DNA of 64,000 bases, from the NCBI GenBank assembly GCA_013398055.1, contig VZRS01014296.1:264683-328682 (forward strand), in the 5' to 3' direction. Shown one piece after another: positions 25,087 to 38,787 of the stretch; positions within the stretch are counted from its first letter, which is position 1, and the number at the start of each line of letters is the position of its first letter. The position numbers and the translations under genes were made by a program. Under the pieces are notes generated by a model. The model saw nothing but the letters and a program-made list of their open reading frames with translations, did no database searches and was not told the DNA's origin. Origin of the DNA: Ifrita kowaldi (Eukaryota > Chordata > Aves > Passeriformes > Cinclosomatidae).

Positions 25087-28000
25087 CTGCTTCGTCACTC
25101 TCACACTTACTTGAGTTCTACATTTTTAGGTCTCCCAGTTCAGCACTGACACCATAATTTCTCATGGGATATTAGGACCTGTGTCCTCAGAGTCAGCATT
25201 TAGTTCTGTCCCTCAGGAACTCATATTCTGCTTTCCACGTGTGCCAGTGGGAGGAGGACTGGAGCAGCCATCCTGAGGGCCAGGTAACCCCTTTCATCAC
25301 AGTGTGTGGCTCAGGGTACAGTCCAGGTACCACTGTGCCTGTGCAGGCAGCCCCTGCCTGGCACAGCAGCTCCAGTTTGACACCTGTTGCAGGGGAATGG
25401 CCCAGCCCAGGGACACACAAGGTGCTCTGCAAAACCCCCAGCACGTCAGACAGCCCAGTCACAGGTGGAGGTGCTGTCACTTATAGCATAGAGATGACAA
25501 AAAATGTCCCACCCAGAGTTTACTCTTTCAGCTGGCAAATGACAAACTGACTTTGTGCCATTCTGGGGGCACATGAGTTGTCCTCTGCATTGTCCTGCTC
25601 CTTAGGGATCACTTTTGCAGTACACAGAGAACAGAACTGAGTCCCAGCCATGTCCGACTCCCAGCCCCTGTCTAAAGGGAAGCTCCTTGGAGCCAGCCCC
25701 CTGCAAGCAGGGACAAACAAACATCAAAGGGAAAGGGGGCAGAAAGCAGTAACGCCCCTGGGGCTGTGGAGGTTAACAGGAAGCAGTGCTCTCTTCTAAG
25801 CACCAGCAAGGTCACCCCCAGCACGACAGACAGCTGTACATTTCATCCACAGGTTTTGTATTTCAGATGATGCATGCACAGACCAACAACTTTCAAAGTA
25901 CAGCTAACAACCCAAAACTTACCAGCACCACCACTTAGTCCCTTCAGCATCTTCTTGTAGCTGGAGAGATGCATTTCCTGACAAAGGCTTTATTCTCTTC
26001 CCTCCCAGGACTGTTTATGTTCCATGACACTTCTTACACCTTCTGTCTCACACAGTGGGCCAAGAGCTCAAAGCCCTTTGATTTCCTGCTTCTCTATGAC
26101 TACTGAAATCTGATTAATTCTTCTGGGGTTTTGTAGATCTAAAACCAGCCCTGAGCATCCCAACGCGTACCTACTGCTGGAGGCTCAAGTTAGTGAGATC
26201 CTGGTGCCCAACCAGAAATGTTTCCTGAGTGGATCAGCTGCAGCAGAGTATTTGTGATTTACAATAAACCCCTTACTGCTACGGCAGACATGCACACAGG
26301 AAATAACAAAAAAGCCCAGCTAAAACACTGTGACCTCTTACAAGACTTAAAGAACTGCCTGTACTTGAGACAAGATAAAAATAAAGTTGCAGTAGTCTAA
26401 TTTAAAATGAGAGAACATCTGGTTGTTATTGAAGGTGTCATCAGCATCATTAGTCACCTGTAGCATTTAGAGCACTTATAAAGTAGCAAATAAGGTTGTG
26501 TGAGCACCTGTGCCTTTATAACCCTTTCCAAAGTTAGCATTTGATAAGACAATGTTTGATAAAAATTTAAAATAGGAGTAATTCAAGTGCAACATAAAGT
26601 GATTGGTGTACTAAATACAGGCAAAGTACATTGCCCAAGTTTACAAGTTTATAAAATATGTAATACATGTATTAAAAAGTTGCACTTATGGTTTCAGCAG
26701 TTTTCCTGCAAATTCAATGCTGAATACCCTGAATATTCCTGCTACATCCCTACTAAGCCAAGGAGATTGCGATGCTGCAATGGTTGGGGTGTGGATGTCA
26801 GTGACCAGAGTTTAACATCCCTCTTCTGGGTTCTGCTGTACAAACTTAACGTAGAATTATTTTCGTGGAACTTGTTGGAGGTGACTTGCAATTAAATGAC
26901 ACATTTAATGTCCCTGTCTGGCAGCACTCTGAGAAACTGTTTTAAGGAGAATGTCCTGTACTAAATGCACTGTAATGAACACAGTGAGTCTCTCAGTAGG
27001 AGCTTCTCAGTGACACAGAGAATCCAGAGGTGCCACTCCAGCAGGGCTAGGCCAGGAGTTAAACCAGGCCTTCATGACCCAGGTGAGGAATTCTGACCCT
27101 GGAGAGCCGCAGACAGAGTCTCTCACAGAGATGTTAAAATATCACTCCCCTTGGCTGGCTGGGAGTGTGCAGCTCTTTCCCTCCCTTACAGCCAGGTCAG
27201 TGTCTTTAAAAGCAGGTGGATGTATTTGCCTTGTACCATTTCAAGCCTTTTAACCACAGAACAGAGCAAGACTATTTTTTAAAGCAGGGTGCTGAGTGAT
27301 GCTGGGCTTGGCCAGTCTCCCAGCAGACAGGAGAGTTGTTTACTGTTGACAGACTGAGACACACTACAGCGCCTATGGAAAAGGCTCTTCATTCCTGTTT
27401 CATCTTTCCACTTAGGTAATTCCCTTTCTCCTTCAGATCACTACATGTATTTCTAAAATTAATCATCACATGTCCTTTATTGTGTATTTTATCCTGTAGT
27501 TCAGAAAATGAGCTTGTTGCCACTGAAGGTCTACAAAATACTCCCAAAGCTGATTTTCACCAAATGAGACTTTTTAGGAGCAGGAGCTGTGCTGGGCCAA
27601 TAGACCCTTCTCTGTGTTCCCTGTGTCCCTGCTGCTGCCACAGAGGGACAGATGACCCATCTGAGCACCACCAAGAGCTCAAGTAAGAGTTTGCTTCGCT
27701 CCAGCTCCAACTGTTTGGAAGCAACAGTCAAGAGTCAGTTCCATCTACCTCCCCTCAATTAATGTGATCAGATTTTCCCAACTCCTCTGCGCAGCACCTC
27801 CATCCTGTAGGAATGCTGGCCTTCCCTTCCTCAGCTGAAGAGACAAAATATTCTGGAACACTCAGGATGTCTTTAGGTAGCTCCTGGGGATTGTTCAATG
27901 AATTTTCCAGTGGTTAAATCCATATTCTTATATGTGTCAGAGTCATTTAAAGTGAGATCTTGCACCTTGTCCAACCAGATCATGACAACATAAAACAACT

Positions 28001-31000
28001 CAATCTTAGTCTCAAACTGTACATCATTGCTGTCTCTCAGCAGTTTTTGTAGATATTAGCAAAAAAATCCTGTTTTCACTGAAATTTTGCAGCATCCTTA
28101 ATCAGGGGAGATGAAGGAACAGTTTTATCAGATCAGAGAAAAAGTAGTCTCTTGTCTCAATCAGAGACCAGCTGGAGTCAATTCAGGAAAAAATGAAAGA
28201 AACTGTACAGGGTTTAAGGCCAGTGCCTAATTTTAGAATAAAACACTTCCCTAAGGATCTTTACAGTAACTTTCCTTCATGTCAGGGATTTTTTTTCTTG
28301 TTGCCCACCAAAAACCTTTGGAAATGTTTATTTGCAGTGAACACAGCACTGCTGGGCCATAGGAAGGTGGGTATAGCAGGTACAGATGTATTTTACAGCT
28401 CAAGCCAAGCTGGAGTCCCAGTATCTCCTCAGGGCTGTATTTTGTGTGTGTACATCAGACTGCAATGTTTTATGTACCCATAAAATTATAATGCAATCAG
28501 TAACAGATACTTATTGAACAACATCCTGATTTCATAAACAGACCTAAATTGTCTCCAAACTTCCTGCCCCACTTCAAAAAGCAGTGTCACAGACATCACT
28601 TTTTACAACCAAACCCAGCCCATGGTTATCACAAGGTGTGAAGTAAAGCAATGTTTGGGCAGCAATTACAACATTCCTCATTGTTACCTGTAAGCATCAG
28701 AGGAATACAAAGTGCTTTGATCTAAGGAAGAGGCAGTGCAGGATTCCAGGTAGAGTTTAGCAGAAATTTATTTCATGAAGAGCTTCATTAACCTGAACTG
28801 TTTTACATCTCATTAGCTTCAGACACTCAGGTTTAACATATATTCACTTCTTCCACTTCTGCACTCCTTCCTCCTCTGTCAGATGGTTCCTGACTGCTTT
28901 GCTATACACCAGCAGTAGCTCCCACCACCACTGCTGGACACTGCTCTGGTAAAACATGCTGATTCTGGAATTACTTCAGCTGGCACTAAAGCCTTCCAAG
29001 GGAAGGCTGAAAGCAGCATTCCTCTTGGCTACAGAATATTAATTTTTCTGAAGTTTGAGTTTACTTGCCATGCTGGAGCATTCCCTTCCACATCCCTCAT
29101 GACACAGGATCTAGTCAAGAAAAATTGGTGAAACCTCCATGTCCTGCAGTCCCAGAGATCACACGGTCCAGGGACAGAGGCCATCAAACCTTTGTCCTGG
29201 CATTCCTCTGTGAAAGCCAACAGCTGCTCACCTCACTAGAGCACATCTTTTACTCAGATGTGTGGCAGCCCCTTTTCTCCTTTCTGTGGATCCCTCTAAT
29301 CCAAATTCCTTTCCTTTGATTTTCCCATCTTCAGCTTTCTTCTTGTTACTGTCCCAACTTCCTGTGCCCTTTCCTACTTTCACGTTATGGCACTCTAAGC
29401 ATGTTAAATTCCTGCCAATCAAAGCTGCAGAGCAGGGGGCTCTCCTGAGAACACTCACCTGTTTTCTGCTGCTTTAGGCTACAAGAACTGAGCATTTGAA
29501 ATCTTTACTTTGGTGTCTGTGAAGGTCTGACCTTGGAGATGGCACAGTCTGAGGGCCCCTCACTGACACATTCCTGCACTGGTGGCTGTTACCTTAAGGC
29601 CTCTCAGAACAGTCTTGAGAAGATGAAAAAGAGAAACTGAAGAAATCTGGAGAAAAGTCAGCACTTAAATGCCATGAAATAGTCATGGCTCAGGTAGTTC
29701 ATCTCAACTCATTGCAGGACACTCCTCTAGTTCTAAAAGGAATAGCAAGAGAATTGAAATCTCATCTGTTCTGGCAACACTGTCAGTGAATACCATTTGG
29801 AATATTTTTAATTAGCCTTTTCATTATCACCATCTACTTTGGAGCCCTCTCAAAACCGTTCTAAACAGATCTGTGCAGAGCACCTTACAAGTACATGACG
29901 ATGCAAGGCTGGATCACAGTTCCAAGAGTTCCCCTCCCTACCAGGGCACAGCCAGTTTGCTGAATGGCACTAACACTCCATTGCTGCTCTAATCTTTGTT
30001 AGGAAAAGTGCTGTAAATCCAAGGGCACCACTGCCAGGGACAAGCCTAAGGGACTCTGTGAACCTGTCTGTGGCTGCTGCCACAGTGTGAGCTCTGGACA
30101 CTCTTCAAAGGGAAGCACTGAGCAGGGAACAAACAGCCTGAGAGTTCAGTCAGTCAGGTTCAAATCCCAGCTCTACCTGACCAAGACACTTCTCTGGGCT
30201 TTACTACCATTAAAAACAACCCTGTAGATGACACTGTTCCCTCTCAGTAAAATACTGCTCAGTTGAGGTTTTTTTGGTTACTTGCGAGTGAATTGAGTAT
30301 TATACTCTTCCCTCCCTCCCATGTCATTCTTTTTTCAAGAGACACAATTTCAAAAGATGGGAGAAAACTGCAATACTGGTGCCAAAGTCCTCCTGTTGGT
30401 CTCTTTGGAAGCTGAGAACTGCTGGCACTAGCCCAGGAAAAGCAACAAAGAACAGGAGGAGTTTGGAGAGCAGCTAGACTTGCAAACCTCAGAGCACTGT
30501 AGAATAAACCAAACACAAAACAGAATGATGATTGGCAGGGATGGGATGACTGTGCTGCTGGAAATGAAAGTGCTATGAATAATCAGGCACCTCTGACCCA
30601 GGAAAACATTGACTTCATTTGCAGCACAAAACTGACTGCAGATGGTATTGGGGAGGGGAATCCAGCTATTCACTGTGCTTTCCCCTCACCAGAAAAATTC
30701 ATTTCCTCTGTACTGTTGAGCAATGAAATGCACCTGATTGGATCTGCTGAGACAGCTGCACATAGAAGATCTGGAATGAAAAATTAAAGAGCCCATGGGG
30801 TGATGCTAAAGGTAATCCTATTAAAACAGTGGGCTGAGGGCGAAATGCACATATAACTCGTATTTTAATAAAGAATTAAAACAAATCCCTTAAAGGAACA
30901 AATTTATTTGGATACTTATTTGAAATCTGGATGTCAGTGCACGAACAAGGACATTTCTCATTTCCCACTGCTCCCCCTGTTTGTTCCTATTACTGCTCAC

Positions 31001-31582
31001 TTCATCCTGCACTTCCAGCTGCTCCCTGCCTCCCATCTCCCTGCATGCTGGGCACACCTGCCAGCCCTCCCTGCTCTGGCTCACATCCCTGCAAGTGCTC
31101 ATTCCTGTCCAGCCTCTGCAGGGACAGGTGACAGCTTCACCTGGGGCTCTCAGCACTCCCTGCCTGCTGTGACACGTTTCCCATGGCCAGGACTCCAAGG
31201 GAGAAGGGAGAGCAGCAGCAAAGGCCCATCCTTGCAGCCGGCTGAGGGCCCTGGGTGCTCCTGTCCTCAGCTGGCACCAGAAGAGTGAGGCAGCTCCGAC
31301 TGGAAAGAAGCCTGAAGATACAGAATAACATTATTCCTTGTTACCCCTGGTCTCAGCCTTTGGCTAGTGGAGAACAGGATGGAGCAAAGCCTGCCTGGGA
31401 AGCAAATGCAAACAGCTCAGACTGTCCCTCTGGCAACCTCCCTTGCCTTCAGCATGTCCATGTCTGACATACACAGGTCCTTGCTGAAGCTCAGGTGTCA
31501 CAGCCCCTCTGACAGATGCTGCCTCAGAACAAATGAGTTTAAACACTGGCTTTCCAGGGCCATTAGAAATAAAGTCCAGAGG

Positions 31583-31614
31583 TGAGGAGTAGGAGGAGTA
31601 GGAGGAGCAGGAGG
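31583..31614 (+). repeat. Short GGAGTA/GGAGCA tandem
   Basis: Purine-rich run of GGAGTAGGA-like units; minor simple repeat. Confidence 0.6.
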
Positions 31615-32092
31615 ATGCATTTGGATCTTTTTCTTGCCCCTCCCCAGCATCACTGGAGGGCAGATGTTTGTCACATCAGGAAATAAAATGGGCATCTTAT
31701 AGAAAAAGCTCAGCTTGGGTTTAAGGCAGGTTTGCCTAAAACAGCAACATGTACTTACTTGTAGTTAAAGAAGTCTGCCCTGCAATTGCTGAGATAACAG
31801 AAAAGCCAATCACTTATCAAAGTAGACCCATCCCATTGCCACCTCTAAGCTGTCTACTAGATCTCTCTTCCCTAAACAGGCTATTCTTTTCTGGTTAAAC
31901 ATTTGCATTTTATGGAACATCAGCAAATGGGAATCTTTCCCCTTTCCTCCCATACCTTGCCCTTAAAAAGACACAGAAGTTTCTCATTTAAGTTGGCAAG
32001 TCCAGGCAATCCCAGTAAGAATGACAATTTTCTTCTCCCCCAGAGACAGGTCACTGACTTCTTAAAAGCCACTGGTGTCAACACTTCAATAA

Positions 32093-32242
32093 CAGAGTCA
32101 CAAAATAGGTTGGGTTGGAAGGGACACCTTCCACTGGACAAGGCTGCTCCAAGCCCTCTCCAACCCGGCCTTGAACACTTCCAGGGGTGAGGCAGCCACA
32201 CCCTCCATGGGCAACAAGTCCTGTTGTTCTCTCATCCTCATC
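32093..32242 (-). mobile_element. CR1 LINE 3' fragment, degraded
   Basis: On the plus strand it reads as the reverse complement of a CR1 3' end: AGGTTGGGTTGGAAGGGACA, CCTTCCACTGGACAAGGC, CAACCCGGCCTTGAACACTT and CCAGGGGTGAGGCAGCCAC. Relative to the usual consensus about 40 bases are missing between GGTTGGAAGGG and ACACCTTCCACT, and the tail is eroded. It is older or more damaged than the copy at 48.9 kb. Confidence 0.88.
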
Positions 32243-35200
32243 CTTCCAAGAGCACTTTGAGCCTCTGGTAAAGTGCAGCAGACAACATTCACTGGTGATT
32301 GCTCCAAGTCAGGAGACACGGAGCTGGGAGCCAATGTGTTCAACCACGCACACTGCTATGACAGTAACTGCACCTGCTCCATGGCCAACGTGCTCCCACT
32401 TGCACATGAAGATGGTGATAAATCCCATTGATTCAGATGCCCTCAGAGGAGGATCAGACCCCACAGTGTGGGCAGGTTCATAGGGTACAGACAGCCATAT
32501 CCAGTGCCCATGGAAAAGAATTCTAAAATTAGAACTGCAATTTTCTTTAGGAGCTCTTCCCCCTCCCTGTGCATGTCAGGAAGGCAACTCTGTCTTCCAT
32601 GACTTCCAGGCAAACAAAGGGCCAAAGAAAAATAATTCCCTTGCTCAGGAGCTTACCATACAATTCCCATTCAATTATTATTCCCAAATTAATTGGAATG
32701 ACAATTCAGAGAGACTACTGGCTTGCAGGGGCTTTTGTGATAAAAGTCAGATCATAAACATGCTTTTCTTGGATAAAAGATTGCCTAAACACTATCCAGC
32801 TGCCACTGAGCATCCCCTTGGTGAACATCTTGTCATTCCTAATACAAAACCCAGATAATATGTTTACTACAAAAAGAACTGGATTGGTAACCAGCCCTTT
32901 TCACCTCTCCTCTTCCCCACTGTGCTCACACCCACACACCTCTCTGCAATGCTTCTAAAAATCATTGATGGGGACTCTGCTCCTTTCTACTGTGATCTGC
33001 ATTTTATTCCACTACTGGATGAATCCACGTTTATCCAAATGGGTTAAAGAAACACTTTTTCACCTGGTTTTACTGCAGAAATATTCTCAGCAAGAAGTCA
33101 GGATTCTTTTTCAGTTCGTGTCCTCCCTTAGAGCTCTGCCTGCTCCCACCTCTGCCATACCAGTTCAGTGACATCTTCTCTGCCCTGGGTTGTCAATATA
33201 CACAAAAATGAAGTTCATGCACTGAAAAGGTAACCTGCCAAGACAAAAGGCTGTGCAGAAGTTAATAGCTGCACTATTTGCCAGACCGAAGATTAAGCAA
33301 CAGTCTCAGACCTGCATTTCTTAAAGTGATGTTTTCATTAAGCAGGATAGATACTCCTGAAGAAAATGCCAACAACCAAGATTTCAAGCATAGGTGCCTA
33401 AGATTAGGCTCCTAAACCCTATTTAAATCTTTAGGCAAATGGCCTGATCTTCTTGCGTATTCATCACAGAGTGACCCAGCCCACCTTCACTAGGAACTGA
33501 GGGGTGCGAGGCTCCTGGGAAAACAGGAATGAAAACAGGAAAAAGTCAGGCCCTTTCCTAGGGTACCTGCTGGTAGAATAAAACAGGTAGTTTGAAGTCA
33601 GCACTTTCAAAAACTATTCCCTCCATCCTTTTACATCAGTTTCAAGCCTACTGCCCAACACATTTGATACTGAAAAGCAAATTATACCTGCATACATGAA
33701 TGCATGAATTTACCTCTCAATTCAATTTAAAAGAACTTTTCACAATAATATAGAAAAATATTAACTGTATTAAAAGACCCACCAGAGTGTATGAGCAGAT
33801 GCAGTCAGACCTTGGTGCCACAGTGTGAGCTGAGTCCTGGGCAGGTGGGGTTTGTTCATTGCACAGACTCCTGGTTTTAGGGAGACAAGGTGTGTTTCCC
33901 AAGCCTGCTCCAGCTCCCTTGGCAGGGTCGGGCCTGCTGGGATACAGACACATTCCTAATCTGGGCACTTCTAAGAGGGCATTTACAAAGCACCTTCCTA
34001 CAATGGGATTTGACAGCACGTACATTAATCTCTCCAATTAGAGCTATTTGACTCTTGCAGGGTATGTAGGCAATTTACATACTAATAACAAAACTGCTAG
34101 GAAATATTAAATGACACGAGGTGAGACCCACACAATTTTGATCAGCTACACAGCAGCAGGATCAAGAGCCTCCTCACATCAACCTTTGTTTCCCTTATAA
34201 GCCAAAAGCTTTCTAAGAACCTTTCCAAGGCTTTATTGGGTTACAATGAGGGTAATTATAGCACTGAGATGAATCCAGTGGCTCTCTTGTAATGAAATAC
34301 AGCCAGTTCCAGCTACTTGAATGCCAGCCTGACTTGGCAGGGCCCCACAGACACTGTTCTTTCATGTGTTTTTTGCCAATCCCGAGGGATGAGGCGACTG
34401 CTCCCCAGTCCCAGGCACCCTCACAGGCAGGATGGGAGAACCCAGTGCTCAAAGGAGGCCTGAAGAGTGAACAGTGTTTGCAAACCAGCAGAAGGATCTC
34501 TCAAGAAAACTTTTGCCATAAAAGTTTGGGGATAATGGAGGACTTTCAGCTTTCTTAGTTATTTCAGAATTTATTTCAACAGACACTGCACATGCATTGT
34601 ATTGTGGGGAAGCGAAAGAAAAGCAGAGGTGATGGATCTAAGAAAAACTTCTGCTAAGAAAAACTAGAATCACCTAGAGCATAAATTTGGCTGATTGGGC
34701 CTTTCTGCACTCATATGATGCTATTCTTAGGTGGAGAGTGTCTATCTCCTTTAGCTTACTTTCCATACAGGAATTCTACAGATTCTAGGCCAAGAGGACA
34801 CATGTACCTAATGGTACAGGCACCAGCTGAGCTCCAGCCGCTGGGCAGTGCAGGGCTACAAGGGAGACAAGTGCAGGGGAGAGGAACACGACAGAATTCA
34901 GCCATCTATTCTGAAATAGAATATGGGGGGAAACACCAATTTTCGTTGCTGGAGTACTGACATAGGGCACCTGTGCAGGTGCTGAATTTTTCAGTGGCAG
35001 TTAGGAATGAGTTAGCAAAAAACCAAGGTTGGTGCAACTCTGAGTTGTCACCACTGACGCAAGCTCAGCACAAGGCCCTCGGAACCACCCCCTGAGCCTT
35101 TTTTCCCCACTTCTGACACCCATGGCTACATCAGCAGCATTATGAAGTTCACAGCTGTTCTGCAAAACAGTTTGCAAAAGACAGTTCAGCTGCAGAAGTA

Positions 35201-38200
35201 ATGAGGGCAAAAAGGAATAAAACACAAGATGTTCTTAGGAGAGAGCAGCCCAGACAGAATCTCCAAATGTGTTGCCTGGGAGGCCAAGCTCTGCCATCTG
35301 CACCTTCAGCCACGGCACAGGCAGTTCCTGAGCTGCTGTGACATCCCTTTCCAGAGCAGAGCACACGGCTACTGGTTTGGGAAGGAGAGAAAAAGTTACA
35401 TGAAACATCTTTGGCAATTAAAATTCTGCTGGACAGCAATGTCACACCACATCACCGGAGGAAGAAGTGAACCCTCTGGAGAAGTGGTTACACACCCTGG
35501 TATTGTGACTTAGACATGTTCTGCCCACTTGGTGCCTTTACAGGCATTTGGCAGAACCTAGAAATAATCACAGCTCTGAAGGCAATTTTTATGCAAAGCA
35601 GAGCTCTAAAACTTGTTAAAAAAATATCCACACAAACAGCACTAAAGGTCACCTGTCCCTGTTTTGGGAATGAGGGAAGGGGAGGAAAAGATCAAAAGGA
35701 TTACCTGAATGGACTTATAAAATCCCACCTTTTGGAGCTGTTTCAATGTGACTCTTACTCACTATTTTGATTGGAAAGAGCAAAGAACAAATGTTGAGGG
35801 TAGGAGGAGAATATACAAACAATTACAGAAAATGCACATTTGGACAACTTGTTTGCTTAGCATTCAGTTACTGCAAGGGACGCAGATTCCCTGCAGCAGG
35901 AACGCTGCAACACAATCAATCTCAATAACGAGCAGCTTCCAGCAGCAGCACTTTCCAATGTAGATAGAGCAGCTGATTTAATAACTTTTTAAAGCCCTCC
36001 ATTTTTCTCTTACTCATACTTAGTTGGAGCCATAGAAAACAACTGGCGTTTCAGTTGAGGCCTGAAAACCTTAGTTCCTTCACTGGCTGTGTGCCAGGAC
36101 TCTGTGACTTTCCCTAACGCAGGGATGTCTGAAATGTAATTTCTGAAATAGCTACTGTGCAGCACAGCCCCCTCTAGCATGAAGTTAACCCCTCCATGCA
36201 GAATTTGGTGACACCCACTAAGAAGCAAAATCAAGACATGCAGAAAATGTTAAGAAATTCTACTCCTCTTACAAACCCTAGTGAGGAAGTTCCATCTTTA
36301 AGAGACAGCACCAAGCAGCTGATGGAAACAGCTTCCCTGCCACGGAGGCAGAGGCTCCCCGGGCTGTTCCACGCAGGTGCTGTATCTCTCCATGGCCTCT
36401 GTCAACAGCTCTCAGTGAGACAGGACAGGGCAGCTCCAGAGAGGCCCAGGCACAGCTCAGATTATCCAGTTGCTTGGTGGGAGTGTTAGTCCTGCTAAAT
36501 GCAGGAAAAAATATGAAAAATACACATCCTTTGCCCACAAATTGCAACGAAAAGAGAGAGGCATTTGAAAAGATGGAATGACTAGTCAGTGTGATCCTGC
36601 TCATTTCTAGGCACTGACTTCCACACAGGAGATTGGAGTAGGAGTAGGAAGGAGTTTGTCATGGACTGCTTGTATCATTTACAGAACAGCATTTGGCATC
36701 TCTTGCTCATATGCCAAATACATGCCTGCACAGTGCGCCAGATGCAGCTTCTGATGAATTTTTTAAAAAGGAATTTAATGCTGACATAACAAAAGTGATA
36801 AATTGCTCAAGTGTTTGCAGGGCAAATCCTGAATGTACTGATAGAGAAACACATGGAGCTGCTGAAATCCTGCCATGGTTGAAGTACTTAGGACTTCTGC
36901 AAGCTTATGCATTCATATCCAATAGCAAAAATCTCTTCTCGGACATGGGCTCTCTGGCACCACAGCAGCTTCCAAAAGATCAGTGTTACAATGGCCATGG
37001 CTAGTTTTTACAACCAGAAAAAGTTGCTCAGTCTTTCAGAATACAAACCTTTATTTTAAGGACAATTATTACACTGAGTATCACAAAGTTTCTCTATTAT
37101 TTCCCACAATAGTCACATTTCGCTACCTAGGTTTAAGTCAGACTTCAGAACAGATTTTTCAAAAATGAGGTAGACAGAGGGAAGAACAAAAGCCTGCAGT
37201 AGCTGAATTATGCTATTTACAGTGACATTAGACATTCACAGTCATTACAGGGATATTGTGCTTTATGATCCTTATTATTTACTGGGACAATCAGGCAAGA
37301 TTCACAACACTTTACAATTCACTTGCCAATATCTTCCTCAGGCTTTGGCTTTAAGGTGCTACTGGGAACTACACCATGACAAACAATGGAAGTTGGCTGC
37401 ACTGGTCATGTCCTGTTTGGTACCTGGCATGATACTGTGACAACAGATACCACATCCCAAATCCCCTCCACTTTGGAGATAAGAGTTCAAATGGACAGGT
37501 ATATTTAAGTGTTTTACTGCTCACTCACAAGAGCAGATACATAACCCAGGCCTGAGGATACACTGAAGAGCCTCAAAGTATTAGGGAGAGGCCATTAACA
37601 CGTTACATATAAAACTACCACAACCCTCCAGTCTTGAATCTGACATGACTTTGATAGTTTTTGCTTCTCTTGGTCATTTCAGACAACTTAAAACACTCTT
37701 TGTACTATCTACATTTTCCAAATTCTACAGGCAAATCTCATCCTGCTGAGAACTTATAGGCCTCCCTAATCTCCAGGAGATGTGCCTCAAAAGCTCCTGC
37801 CTTGTTGAGGTCAGCAGTCGTGCTGGTGACAGTTCTGTAGAATACCCTCTGGAGCTCCCCAACCCCACAGAGGACAAGGGCCTGGTTATGGATGGGGGAG
37901 GAGGGTTGCCATATGCCAATGCATGAGCAATTTTTGACTTGCAGTCAAAAGCATCCAAAAAAGTCATTATGCAGGATTTTCTGCCATATGGAGGAATTGT
38001 GATTTGGCCTTTTCCCTAGCTGTATCTCATTAAGCAAAAAGGAAAGAAAAAAGGGAGGACGTTCTTTTCTTCAGTGCAAATCTCGCCCCAGAGTTCATCT
38101 TCCTTTGAGTTCATTGCTGGTACCTGGAAAAATAAGTCAGAGCAGAAGGAGGCTGTAAGAATCCAGGTGCTTGAGGACAGGGCTCTGTCCAATTCAAAAG

Positions 38201-38514
38201 GTTTTTTTCCAAGTCTTTTACACTTTGAACATGATTTCTTTCAGAGAAGAGGGAAGTGCTACAGAGAGACAGGACTGGTTCTACAGGGCTGAGAAAGATC
38301 AGAGTAGACAAAGAACCTCATGTTCCATGAAGTCTGCAGGGGTGCATTACAGTAAACAATGTTATTTCCATGTACTGCAGCATTCTGCACTAACAGCAAT
38401 TTTGCTTGCGAGCCCTGTGGTCTGTTTTACTCAATGTGGAAGGTTTGTTTAATCTGAGACTTCACTGGGATTTTGCCCTTATTTTTTTTATAGAGACTGA
38501 CGTGGCATTACCAT
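32243..38514. other. Intergenic, downstream of SPNS3
   Basis: I looked here for SPNS2, which follows SPNS3 in mammals, and found none of its conserved motifs in the translations. No repeat or RNA gene is recognised. Confidence 0.6.
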
Positions 38515-38619
38515 AAGGCAGACATTAACATGGTTTAATGTTACAGAGATGATTCCGTGGCTGGTGTCCAAACAGGCCACCACATCTGGGTTTAACAGTT
38601 ATAAAGACACACAGACACC
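38515..38619 (-). other. SPNS3: SPNS3 3' UTR with ATTAAA polyadenylation signal
   Basis: After the stop codon the minus strand has a short unstructured stretch and then ATTAAA at 38534-38539, the commonest variant of the poly(A) signal. Cleavage would be expected 10-25 nt further, near 38515, giving a 3' UTR of about 100 nt. No AATAAA is seen nearby. The end point is inferred. Confidence 0.5.
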
Positions 38620-38787
38620 TCAGAGCCTTTGGGCTTCCTTCCGATCTTCCTCGACGTAGAAAGACGTCAGGAGGAAAAAGCCTCCTCCAAAGACCCCAAC
38701 AAAAGCACAGATGATAAAGCTGTACTGCATGCTCCGGAAACTCCACTGCAACGACGGGACGTTCTTGGCCTGGATAGCGTTGGAGAT
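38620..38787 (-). CDS. SPNS3: SPNS3 coding exon 11 (residues 444-498 and stop)
   Basis: Last coding exon: a short loop, then SFRSMQYSFIICAFVGVFGG and FFLLTSFYVEE (helix 12), ending EDRKEAQRL and TGA at 38620-38622. The match to human SPNS3 (FRSLQQSFLCCAFV) is clear. Compared with the human protein, as I remember it, the bird version stops soon after helix 12 and lacks the acidic tail. Acceptor TTCACTCCCCAG. Confidence 0.96.
   Translation of the reverse strand: MSNAIQAKNVPSLQWSFRSMQYSFIICAFVGVFGGGFFLLTSFYVEEDRKEAQRL

Larger units (their letters stand above)
23661..32092. other. Intergenic
   Basis: No gene recognised. It contains one CA/CT microsatellite (25052-25086) and otherwise unique sequence. 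Confidence 0.6.

Noticed and set aside
30908..31288. 126-codon frame rich in Pro, Ala and Ser
   Set aside because: Follows from CT-rich composition; several other frames in the same segment are equally open.
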